DNA of 64,000 nucleotides from positions 52,656 through 116,655 of the forward strand of contig QANZ01029635.1 in the NCBI GenBank assembly GCA_003254925.1, given 5' to 3'. Position 1 is the stretch's first letter; each line of letters opens with the position of its first letter. This document shows positions 34,517-45,145 of this stretch, piece by piece. The position numbers were made by a program, and so were the translations under genes. The DNA is from Chamaecrista fasciculata (lineage: Eukaryota; Streptophyta; Magnoliopsida; Fabales; Fabaceae). The notes beneath the pieces are model-generated. The model did no database searches. It saw only the letters and a program-made list of their open reading frames with translations, and was not told the origin of the DNA.

Positions 34517-37500
34517 TCAATACAGTGGGGCTCGCTGAGGCGTACCCTTCCGGCGGTTCATCTTCGACGCCGGCGAACACGTTGACCAACAGCCGCCGCC
34601 AGATCTCTTCTTCTTCCTCACAATCTCCGCTGAACCGGAGGATGTGCGGTTCGAACCGGCCGGCTCAAGGATGAAGGCGTCTTCGAGGTCAGAATCAGGC
34701 AACAAGGGCAAGTAGTTGCACTCGAATAAATACCCAGACAGCCCACCCGTCGTACTTAAAAGGTGATTAATCTGGGAAGTATGTATGTATATTATTAAAT
34801 TAATATAACATTATATATAAGGATAGTTTTCGAGAGCAAAAATAAATACCCAGAGAATGAAGTATTTTTGGGAATATCATAAAATAATCCCAGTAATATT
34901 TTAGTTAATTCAAATAAATTTGGTCAAAGTGCACTTTTGGTCCCATAACTTTTGCTCAAGTCTCAATTTGGTCCCATAACTTTTTTTGTTACATTTTTGG
35001 TCTCATATCTTTGCAAAAAGTTTCACCGCTAGTCCCACTTGATCCAAAGATATGAGACCACTTATGCACCTTACCCAAAGATATGAGACCAATTATGCAA
35101 CTTGACTAATAAATATAAAACCAATTCTGCAACATAACCTAAAGATATGGGACCAAAAGTGTAACATGGGACCAAATCTGCAACTTGAGCAAAAGATATG
35201 GGACCAATAGTGCAACAAAAAAAGTTATAGGACCAAATTGAGATCTTAGCAAAAGTTATGGGACCAAAAGTGCACTTTGACCAATAAATTTTTGGTTAAA
35301 GCCTAAAGGGTCATTTTGGTCCTAAATGTATGCTCTAATGTTCAAATTGGTCCTAAATATGTGCAAAATGTTTTCATTTTGATCCCAAACTATTGAATAT
35401 GACTTGTTTCAAATTCAAATGTGACGAGTTTAGAGCTACGTATTATTCTCGAAGAGTACTTTCTCTATCCAGTTGAAGTCGTCAACAAACAAAAGTAGAC
35501 CACTCGTTTTATGGTAAAAAAACAAAATTGATCATATCTCTCTCTTTTCATATACGAATGCGATTAATTCAAATCTACGAGTTCCTCTTAACAAGTTCTT
35601 TGAACTTGAAAAGAGAGACGAGAGAGATATGACCAAGTTCAATAGTTTGGGACCAAAATGAAATATTTTATCAATATTTAGGACCAAAATGAATCATTTT
35701 GTCAACATTTAGGACCAATTTGAACATTTTGAAACATAATGGACCAAAATAAACATTAGGGCATACATTTAGGACCAAAATGACACTTTGACCAAAACAT
35801 TATCATTATAGTATAAAAGAAATTTTATAAATAATAATTAATTGAAATTAGAATTGTAGTTTACCAATATATATTTCTTCCTCTAATTTAATATCACAAT
35901 AAGTTCTTCAAATATGGTATGTTTTATATTGTATAAACTAACTCAATTTTATATAATGTAGTAAGATGTATAACCACTCATGGTGCATTATAATATGTTA
36001 TGTAATGTAATAATATTGTCAATCTGTTATGAATGACAAAATGATCTTCTACTTCTTAGCAAAGATCATTAGTATATAACAACTTTTAACTTACAAATAT
36101 ATATTTATATAAGGGTGCAAATATTTTCAAACTTGTAAATACTTCTCAATGTTTAATATTGTATATATGAGGAATTAGAGTATGACTTACCTAACGAGAA
36201 TATGAGATAGATGTATATATATAAGTAAATAAGAGTTTTAGCAGTTTGGCGGTTTGGTTCGTTTGTGCGGCGTCCAAACCAAACCAAACCATTCAACTAT
36301 TGGTTTGGTTCGGTTTCACCTTCGGTCTGGTTTGATTTGGTTTGGTTTTGAACACCCCTAAGCAAAATTGAAAGGGTTTAAGTTTTATTTTTTATTTTTG
36401 GTAACGTTTTAGCCAAAATATCATATGGGGTAGAGTTTAAATTTGTCCCTTATATTTCATTTGTTTCAAAATGTTCCTACATATTTTTGTAATATCTCAA
36501 ATTGGTCAAAAAAATACTGAATGTTGGTTACATGTCTCTCATCTTAAGTTCGAATGCGACAAATTCAGAGCTACAAATTTCTTTTGACAAGTACTTTGAG
36601 GTTGTCAAATAATGTCAAAACAAGTCCAGAAAATGGGTAACTCGTTTCATGGTCAAATAAGCGAAGTCATACATATCTCACTTGTTTCAATTCCGAATTA
36701 AATGACTTTAAAACTATGTGTTAACTCTTGAAGAGTTCTTTATCTATCCAGTTGAGATCATTAACACATGAAGTCAAATTGCGTTTATAAAGTAGGTTTG
36801 TGACTAATTTGAAAACTTATAAAATATGAAGGACCAATTTGAATTTTGGCCCTTTTTTAAAAAAAAATGATGAGTCAGTGGACTCCATTGGAGTTAGGAT
36901 AGAGCATGGGTTGCCTTCGGGAGAAATTTCAACCCAACCCGCACATCTTTTGGTGCCTTGGGTTTGAATATTTTTGGCACTCTGTGGTTGGGTCGGGTTT
37001 GTGGGTCAACCTATATTATTCTTATTTTTTTTAATATTTCTAATTTTATAATAAGAAAAATATTATTATAAATTTATGAGTATTAAAAGAAAAAACTTAT
37101 AGATAAAAAAAGTTAAAAAAAATTATAAATTTTACATATATAAATATAAATCAATTAATTAAAATACACTCCATAACATATATAAATATAATACATAATC
37201 AAATAAATGTTAAAGTCAAAATATCTCGTTTATAAAGAACTAACGACATTAACACAAAAAAAATATATAAATATACATAATTATATATAAAAAAATAAAC
37301 AAAAAAATATACGTGAGTTTGCCGGTTGGGTTGGGTTGAAAATAACCCGACTCAACACATAGTTGTAGGCTGAGTTAGGTTTTGCAGATTCACGAGTTGA
37401 CCCACACCTATGCCTACCCTAATTGGTGATGGTGAAGTCTTCAATTTTCAATGGGAGCTTTTAATTATAAATTAGTTAACAAGTAAAAAATTGAGAAAGA

Positions 37501-40500
37501 AAAGGACCTTGCATGAGAGAGAGCAGAATAGGTATGGGTCTTGCAGGCTTCTGTCGCAGGTAGTGCAGAAATTCCCTGAGCCTCTGATGTTCCTTGTTTG
37601 TGGTCTTTGGTTTAGAAACACCACTTTTGCTCTGTTGGTTGTGTATGACTGTAAAAAAGTGATATTGTGAGACTCTTCTTCCCTTATAATATGATTCCTA
37701 TTGTATTTTACTATTATTTGAGCTTCAACTACTTGCAATAATTTCCAATGTTACAAACCAAAATTAATAATCCATCCATCCATGGATTTCTCAAGCATGT
37801 AAAAATTAAACAACTTAATTTGCAAACTCTTTAACATTAAATTAGTTTCTAGTTCCAATAATCCTCTTCAACATTTGCTTGAAAGATTAGAAATTTTCAC
37901 TTACTTGAACAGAAATGCAGTTAATTAACTTGGCAGCATCGTCCAACTTTATAACATCGTGATAGACATATCTTCTAATCTGAAGTAAAAGAACGACCAA
38001 GGAAAACGAAAGAATCAGACCCATAATTATGAGAAAGCAAAGGAATATATAAACGATTATTGAATTATTAATAATAATTGAATTAATATATATATTCTTT
38101 TTGGTAGGAAATATATATATATATATATATATATCAAAAGATGAACACTTGGGGACACCAACCAATTAATTAATTATTATATAATTATTATTATTTTTGA
38201 ATTAATTAATTAATTAATTTGAATAAACAAACATAAATGCTCATACAAAAACAGTCATGACTCATGAACATTTATTTATTATTGATAAAATTAGTTTTAA
38301 ATTTGAAGAGACGTTACTGTTCATATCTAAAATATAATAAGAAATTGTAATATAATTTAAAAATAAATTTAAAATATGAAATTATTATATTTTGAGTTTT
38401 TATTTTAGATTTTGTTTACTTTTAAAATGGAAGTAACAATTCTTATTCGAAACACTCATTGAAATTAGTTGAAGACAAAAAGGTAATGGAATGGTCAAAC
38501 AGACGGAGTGAGGTTACAAACTTGAGACACGAAGGTGGGGTGTGTAAAAATTGTGAAGAAAGAAATAGTGGGTTATTACAGCTTTGCTAGCTATAATATC
38601 AGACTTTACAAATCGTTGAGGAAATCTGCCATAAAACTTAGTATTATACATAGTAGGGGTTTAATTTCGTAAAGACACTAAATATACTATCAAAGTCTAC
38701 TCTATTTTTCTTAAGAGTAAGAGTGTAAGACTTGTACTTCTCTTTCTAACTTTTTTTCTCCTCTCTAAATTGCAATTAATTAATTAATTAATTAATTAAT
38801 TTGAATGAACACATAAGGGCTCATACAAAAACAATCATGAACATTCATTTATTATTGATAGAATTAGTTTTAAATTTGAAGACACGTGACTGTTCATGTC
38901 TAAAATATTATAAGAATTTGAAATATAATTCAAAAATAAATTTAAAAATATGAAATTCTTATATTTTGGGTTTTTATTTTATATTTTGTTTACTTTTAAA
39001 ATGGAAGTAACAATTCTTATCCGAAACACTCATCGAAATTAGTTGAAGACAAAAAGGTAATAAAACTGTCAAACAGATGGAGTGGGGTTACAAACTCAAG
39101 ACACGAAGGTGGGGTGTGTGAAAATTGTGAAGAAAGAAATAGTAGGGTATTACAACTTTGCTAGCTATAATATCAGACTTTACAAATCGTCGAGGAAATT
39201 TGCCATTAAACCTAGTACTATACAAATAGTAGGGGTTTAATTTCTTAAAGACACTAACTATACTATCAAAGCCTACCCTATTTTTCTAAGGAGTAAGAGT
39301 GTAAGACTTGGACTTCTCTTTCTAACTTTTTTTTTCTCCTCTCTAAATTGAAATTAATTAATTAATTAATTAATTTGAATGAACAGACATAAGTGCTCAT
39401 ATAAAAACAATCATGAACATTCATTTATTATTGATGAAATTAATTTTAAGTCTGAAGAGACATGACTGTTCATGTCTAAAATATTATAAGAAATTGAAAT
39501 ATAATTTAAAAATAAATTTTAAAATATGAAATTCTTATATTTTGGGTTTTTATTTAAGATTTTGTTTACTTTTAAAATGGAAGTAACAATTCTTATTCGA
39601 AACACTCATCGAAATTAGTTGAAGACAAAAAGATAATAAAACTGTCATACAGACGAAGTGGGGTTACAAACTCGAGACACGAAGGTGGGGTGTGTGAAAA
39701 TTGTGAAGAAAGAAATATAATAGTGGGGTATTACACTTTTGCTAGCTATAATATCAGACTTTATAAATTGTCGAGGAAATATACCATAAAACCTAATATA
39801 TATTATACAAATAGTGAGGGCTTAATTTTCGTAAGGACAATAACTATATTATCAAAACCTACCCTATTTTTACTACCAAAAAAAAAAAAGCCTACTCTAT
39901 TTTTTTAACAAATTATAAGACTTGCACTTCTTTTTCTTACTTTTTTTTTTCTCCTCTCTCTAAATTGAAATTAATTTACACTACAATTTTGAATTTGAGA
40001 AGGGAGAGTAGTGAGAGAACCTGTAAGAGTCTGTGAGAGCGATGAGGGGACAAACAGTGAGTGCAGAGGCTGATACAACAATCCAAACAATACACGTTCT
40101 TTTCATTCTTCTTGGCTTTGTCGTGAATTATGCAGGCGTTATAGAATTTCTCAGACAAAAGGACTTGAAGCCAACGAGGAACATGTGAAGAAGACACCAA
40201 CTGTACATGATGAACATGAATTCAAATAAACCCAACAAAAAACAAGCTGTCATAATAAGCAAACTTAGAGAGAGATATAAATATATATAATAATTAATAA
40301 TAAGAGTAAATTACACTTTGGTACCTTGAGATATAGACCGGTTCTACTTTGATAACCTGTTATTTTAAAAAATGACATTTTGGTACACTGTTTTATTCGC
40401 CGTTAGCAATTTGGTACCCAAAATTTTTTCTCCGTACAGAAGAAAAGGATTTTAGCAATTAGGTCATGTGTATGGTCAAAAACACAAAATTCATCATCAT

Positions 40501-40853
40501 AAACTCAGATTTTGCGATTCAGCATCCAAAAAATACGATTCAACCTTTAAAAACCACGATTCAGTACGTACATAAAGATAAAAGATTTCGTATTTTTTTA
40601 AGGTTGAATCATGAATTATGAGTTCAGGAGAGTGGACTTCATGTTTCTAACCATTTATGTGACCAACACATGTTTTTTTTTCGTCAAAAGGTAACAGAAA
40701 AAGAGTTTAAAGGTACGATAGTGCTAACAATGAATAGAATATAATACTAAAATGTCACTTTTAAATAAACAAGGTAACAAAGTGGAACCGATTCATACCT
40801 CATGATACCAAAGTATAATTTACTCTAAAAATAATAACAATACTCACCGCCAT
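34517..40853 (-). CDS. PLATZ-type zinc-dependent DNA-binding protein, five coding exons
   Basis: Exons on the minus strand, in order: 40848-40853 (ATG GCG), 40021-40200, 37905-37979, 37508-37648, 34517-34771. All junctions are GT/AG and all introns are phase 0, giving 218 residues. Exon 2 has C-x2-H-x11-C-x2-C-x4-C-x2-C-x3-H-x2-H. Exon 3 reads IRRYVYHDVIKLDD. Exon 4 reads RAKVVFLNQRPQTRN and C-x2-C-x10-C-x3-C. The tail has EPAGSNRTSSGS and ends NRRKGTPQRAPLY, typical of plant PLATZ proteins. These are nuclear proteins that bind A/T-rich DNA and usually repress transcription. Introns of 647, 2041, 256 and 2736 bp hold most of the local transposons. The ATG was chosen because TTGCAGGAGGTTATGGCG splices in frame onto exon 2. 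No stop or frameshift was seen, so it is probably functional. The exact paralogue is not identified. Confidence 0.9.
34922..35282. mobile_element. MULE-type MITE, family F3, in PLATZ intron 4
   Basis: The ends GGTCAAAGTGCACTTTTGG and CCAAAAGTGCACTTTGACC form an inverted repeat. A perfect 9-bp duplication, AATAAATTT, flanks it (34913-34921 and 35283-35291). The arms repeat TTTGGTCCCATAACTTTT and GATATGAGACCA words. 361 bp, non-coding. It lies 150 bp from the acceptor of the last PLATZ exon. Confidence 0.85.
35294..35793. mobile_element. MULE-type MITE, family F1, in PLATZ intron 4
   Basis: The arms GGGTCATTTTGGTCCTAAAT and the inverse ending CCAAAATGACACTTTGACC share the F1 interior (ACGAGTTTAGAGCTACGTATT). 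It sits directly beside the F3 element. A clear 9-bp duplication was not found, so the left boundary is approximate. Confidence 0.65.
36115..36362. mobile_element. Possible hAT-like element with GGTTTGG words
   Basis: GGTTTGGTT words and their inverse cluster at 36245-36350, next to a TTGAACACCCCTAAG end. A loosely matching AAGGGTGCAAATATT lies at 36113. The boundaries are tentative. Confidence 0.35.
36415..36875. mobile_element. Diverged F1-type MULE MITE in PLATZ intron 4
   Basis: The interior shares GACAAATTCAGAGCTAC, TATCTATCCAGTTGAGATC and related blocks with the F1 copies. The ends have lost the clear GGTCC words. An old copy without a detectable duplication. Confidence 0.5.
36895..37421. 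mobile_element. hAT-type element with GGGTTGGGTCGGG words in PLATZ intron 4
   Basis: The ends TAGGATAGAGCATGGGTTG and the inverse of CCACACCTATGCCTACCCTA are imperfect inverted repeats. Flanking ATTGGAGT (36887-36894) and ATTGGTGA (37422-37429) match at 6 of 8 positions. GGGTTGGGT-type subterminal words occur at both ends around an AT-rich centre. It ends about 85 bp from exon 4. Confidence 0.55.
38200..39960. repeat. Tandem triplication, ~578-bp unit, in PLATZ intron 2
   Basis: Three head-to-tail copies, aligned at 38221, 38803 and 39377 (spacings 582 and 574). Each contains ATTTATTATTGAT, a CACGAAGGTGGGGTGTGT block and a GCTAGCTATAATATCAGAC block. The copies are separated by ATTA runs, a likely substrate for slippage or unequal exchange. 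No long open frame is conserved across the copies. Confidence 0.85.
40314..40825. mobile_element. MULE-type MITE, family F4, in PLATZ intron 1
   Basis: The ends GAGTAAATTACACTTTGG and CCAAAGTATAATTTACTC are inverted repeats. Flanking 9-mers TAATAATAA (40305-40313) and TAAAAATAA (40826-40834) differ at one base. The arms carry TTTGGTACC words. It occupies most of intron 1 and ends 22 bp from exon 1. Confidence 0.75.
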
Positions 40854-40990
40854 AACCTCCTGCAAATTGAATTGTGAGAAGCAACTATCACAGAGAGAGC
40901 GAAACAGGATTTGAAAAGAGAGAGAGAGAGAGAGAGGAAGGAGGGATAGTGTGTGTGTGAGTGTGTTGTGTAATTAAAAGAGAACGGCGC
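40854..40990 (-). promoter_or_regulatory. PLATZ 5' leader with CT/GA microsatellite
   Basis: Upstream of the PLATZ ATG on the minus strand lies a pyrimidine-rich stretch: a CT tract (GA at 40916-40936 on the plus strand) and ACAC repeats (40950-40970). CT-rich leaders near the transcription start are common in plants. No definite TATA box was found. Confidence 0.5.
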
Positions 40991-42251
40991 TTTTCAGCTG
41001 AAAACATAAATATTTAGTGTTGTTACTAGTGAGGGAGTGCTAAAGAGGGTATGGTAGCCTCAATTAAAGAGTATTCTCTCCTAGGCTATTATTTTTAAAA
41101 GGAAACTAATAATTTAATTTTTGAAAGATTAATGAATTAACAATTTGATATTTTACTAAAATTAAAATTAATTTTCTTTTAGGTTAAGTCATGAGTATCT
41201 TCTGCTTATCTGTGTAACGGTCTAGGTGAAGGCTAATCTCATTTGGGACTCAAAGACGATATGGTCTGAGCTCTTCGAACAATATCGACTCTAGGGATCA
41301 AACTTGAGTCCTCTCTCTAGGGTGTAGCTCGCCAAATCGCTACACCAAACACTTGTTGATTTAGTTATTGAAAGATTCAAATATATAATTTATTTTTTAG
41401 TCCCTCAAATTAAGAGGCACAAACACTGACACACACATGACACAGACACAACGACATATCAAGTTTTTTAAAATTATATGACAAGACACGATATATATTT
41501 ATATATAAAAACAATTAAGTATCCATTAATCTTAATGAAAACTTAAAAAATTACAATATATATTTATAATATATATCATATATGTTATTATTTTTTATTA
41601 TTTGTCATGACAAAAATATAAAAAAAAAAATTATAGTCTGAAATTTATAAATATATGTCGTATGGGTATCGTACGAGAGTTAGAGACAGAAACGTATATG
41701 ACATGGTGAGACTCTCTCAAAATAAAGTGTACATACATCATAGCTCTCAAAGAATCAAATGATATATTCTTTAATCTATCAAAAACACTATAGAGTATAT
41801 ATGTTGTTTAGATATTTTAGGAACTTAATTGTCTATTTTAATTTTTCAGGAGTTGATTGTGTGTACCTGAGTTATCAACTCAATAATTTTTTAAGTTCCA
41901 TTTTTTTTAATAGATATAAGTCATACTATTCTTAATATAATTACAACAATGGGAGACCAATCAAAAAATATATTGTTCCTTTTTTATGTTTTAACCAATG
42001 AAACAAGTTTTTTTATGTTTTATATAATAACAATTTACCGATATACACATATTTTCTTCGTCAATCAATACTATATAGTCAAACTCTTTCANCTAATAGG
42101 CTTGCTGGGAAAAAAAATAAAGCTTTATTTATCTTGAATTTATTCAATGAATTAGTGGAATCAATTATGGAAAAAAAAATGGAACAATGTAAATTCTTTT
42201 TTAAATAATTACTCCTTTATTTCCTTGTTACACAACTTAAAATTTTAATTA
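40991..42251. other. Stretch upstream of PLATZ, no further gene
   Basis: No gene or bounded element found. 41180-41350 resembles a SINE or tRNA-like insertion read on the minus strand (GATCAAACTTGAGTCC, then AGCTCGCCAAATCGCTACACC), but its ends are unclear. The N at 42092 marks an assembly join. Confidence 0.4.
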
Positions 42252-43527
42252 GGGTAAATTACAACAAAAAAAAGTACCTCGTGGTATAGTCAAAACTCAC
42301 ATTGCTGCTGTGTGGTTTTTCGAATTTTACTTTAGCGTAACGCCGTTAAGCAGTTAAGATATATGTGATTTTGTTTCGTCAATTTTAACGAAAAATGCTG
42401 ATGTGACGCTCACATGACTCAGTAAAAAAAAATCAAATTTTGGTCTACAAACTATCGACTAATAGTCATTTTGGTCTTAAAACTATTTTTTTGTTTTAGT
42501 TCGATCCTTAAACTTTCACATTTGTTCCGTTTTTTGTCTCATAATGTGATTTTATAAGGTTTATGCTGTTATTTTTCTCTAAATATAGAGATGCTCATGA
42601 GCCGGGTTTTGGCCGGACCCGAGACCCGGTTGGGCCACTTTATTTTAAAACAAATCATATTTTTTTATTTAACCCTTTATTTATTTTATGCATTTTTTAA
42701 CTTGTATATATTAATAAGAAATAATTTATGTATGAGTTTAATGATGTTTATATTGATAAAAATATTCAATTTGATTTTTTTATTAAAAATATTCAAGTTT
42801 ATATTTTCTGCATTTTTTAATATACAATTAATAAAAATAATAGTACATATGTATTTTCTACAATAAAAACAATATTTAATACAATAAAATATAAATATAT
42901 ATAATAAAAAATAGAAAATGACTATATCCCAGGCCGAGCCTAGTCTAGAAATGCTAGACTCGAGACCTTGCTCAAAGTGGCCCAGTTGGATAGTGTTTTT
43001 CACCCCTACCCAAATATTTAATAATAAGTGAGTTGATAAAGAGGAAGAAAAATTTTCATTCTTGTTCACAAACTGGAGATAAATTGGTGGTTGATTTTTA
43101 TTTCTAATTCATGACTAAGAATAACGATAAAAATTTTGATAAAATTACATTTCAGAGACAACAAATGCAAAATTTTGAGGACAAAAATGAAACAAAAAAT
43201 AGTTTTATGGCCAAAATGAAACTTCATAGTTTGAGGACCAAAAATGAGATTTTAACCTCAGTGGAAACCGACGACTAAGATGCAAGAGAAATCAACGATT
43301 AAGATACAATAAAAAACGACAACTCAAATACATTAGAAACATATGGCTAATATTGTGTCATATCAATATTTTTCATTAAAATTGATGGAACAAAATCTCA
43401 AGTATCCCAACTGTTTAATGTTGAAAAGCTCAAGTACCTAAAGTGAAATCCAAAAACCACACCCAAAAACCACACAACAGCAATGTGAGGTTTGACCATA
43501 CACGATTATCTTTTCTATAATTTATCC
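42252..43527. mobile_element. MULE-type element, family F5, with a nested GC-rich insertion
   Basis: The ends GGGTAAATTACAAC and the inverse of CTATAATTTATCC are inverted repeats, continued by a CTCACATTGCTG-TGTGTGG block in both arms. A perfect 9-bp duplication, TTTTAATTA, flanks it (42243-42251 and 43528-43536). At about 42583-43011 a separate segment with GGCCACTTT-containing inverted ends (GAGACCCGGTTGGGCC / GGCCCAGTTGGAT) looks like a nested hAT-like element. No transposase. Confidence 0.8.
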
Positions 43528-44156
43528 TTTTAATTACTTTATTAGACTGTTCAAAAATAGTGTTTCAATTAATTAATTAATAATTTTAAGAATGAATTAT
43601 TCTAGGATTCATAATAAGAATGCTAATAAAATCTGTTGAATCTTTTTATAGTGTAACACCTACATTTTCCTAAATGGCAGTTTATGGGAAAAAAAAAAAA
43701 CTTGATGCATGTTAATTGTTCCATGAATTATTTTGTTACATAATGATGTCTCATTAAATATTCTAACTTTTTTTAGTACGGTCCAAATACTACTAAATCT
43801 ATTTCTACTTTGGGCAATGAATTCTCTTTTATATATTATTTTTTTTATCGAATATAATACTTTAGATCTTTTTTAAAAAAAATATAATTGTTTCTAAAAC
43901 TACTACATATTACATGGTGATGCCCAATAAAATTATTAATTTTTTTAATTATGGTAACAACCTCTTTACAAAGCAGGGATAATACTGCGTACATTTTGAC
44001 CATCCCCAAACCCCACTTAGTGGAAGTCTCGTGCACTGGGTCGCAAAAAAAAAAAATAGTCAAAATATTTTTCAACTGACCAATAATAAAGTATATATTT
44101 CAATTTTTTCCTCTAAAAGCATAACGTACAAATTTATTCATTTTCCATAAACTATC

Positions 44157-44194
<38 letters not shown>

Positions 44195-44260
44195 TATATA
44201 CATAACTTACCTACTATATTGTTGTAGAGAGTTCTTAATTTCATTGAGGAATTGTTGAAA
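43528..44260. other. AT-rich stretch, no gene
   Basis: Nothing recognised apart from an AT microsatellite near 44160-44195. Confidence 0.5.
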
Positions 44261-44264
44261 AATT

Positions 44265-45145
44265 TCTTTAAAAAGAAATAACAGTTTTAAATTTGCAATT
44301 CCATGCTTAAGTGTACACTATTAAAATAGTATATAACCTTATGTACTAGCCACTAGGTAACGTCCCACAAAGGCTCCGTTTGGTACACCACCAAACACTT
44401 TTACATTGTAAAAGGGCACAAAGTCCAAGATTTTCATGTGTTTGGTATGGTAATTTGAGCTATGTAAAGTGGATTACAATGTAAAGGGCTTTACATTACA
44501 TAGGCCATTTTTCTTTACTTCACATTTCTGATGTAATCCAAGTCTACCTAGGGAATTATGGTAGAATTCCTAATTTGCCCCTCTCATTCCCATCCCATCT
44601 CCTCCCCCAAATGGTGAACGGCGGCGGCGGCGGCGGTGCACGGCGGCGCCGACCACCGTGGACGGCGGGTCCGATCACCGTGCACGGCGGCTCCGACCAC
44701 CGTGGACCACCGTGCACGGCGGCGGCGACCACCGTTGACGGCGGTGGTAGGCGGCGGTCTGGTGGTGGTTGTGGGAAGGGCATTTTTGTCATTTTTTTCT
44801 ATATCTATTTTACTTTCCCTCCCCTACCATTTTATACCAAACACTTTCAATTTTTACCTACTTTACATTCCCTCAACTACTTTTCCTTTCCCTCACAATT
44901 TTTCCCTTGTAAAACCCTTTCCTTTACATACCTCCAACCTTACCAAACGGAGCCAAAGTGTTTAAATTGTGAATATAATTGAGCGTTGCGTTATACTGTT
45001 CAACAAATCTAAGCAACCAAATTCAAGTGATATTCACTGTTGAAAAGACAAAATCCAAGCAATTTAATAACATTAAACAATAAATGATAAAATTTGTCCA
45101 TGCTTGATCCCCACTTAGTGACTAGATTATATAACTATGTTATTT
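44265..45145 (-). mobile_element. Degenerate LTR-derived segment split by a MITE
   Basis: 44265-44371 and 44955-45145 together align with 48840-49110 (shared AGTGTACACTATT, TAGTATATAA, CGTCCCACA and CTAGATTTGATCCC-like blocks in the same order). The PIF-like MITE at 44372-44954 separates the halves. The strand is inferred from the 48840 copy, whose TATA box reads on the minus strand. Confidence 0.5.
44372..44954. mobile_element. PIF/Tourist-like MITE carrying a GC-rich minisatellite
   Basis: The ends GGCTCCGTTTGGTA and TACCAAACGGAGCC are perfect inverted repeats. The flanks share AAA (or CAAAG if the ends are shifted), so the target size is uncertain. The arms are CTTTACAT-rich. The centre (44610-44785) is a very GC-rich array of CCGACCACCGTG and GACGGCGG words, sharply different from the surroundings. 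Open frames on both strands there come from the repeat and are not supported as genes. Confidence 0.7.

Noticed and set aside
42686-43069. 127-codon minus-strand frame
   Set aside because: Low-complexity AT-rich translation within a nested non-coding element.
44556-44982. Three open frames of 78-135 codons on both strands
   Set aside because: All arise from the GC-rich minisatellite in the MITE.
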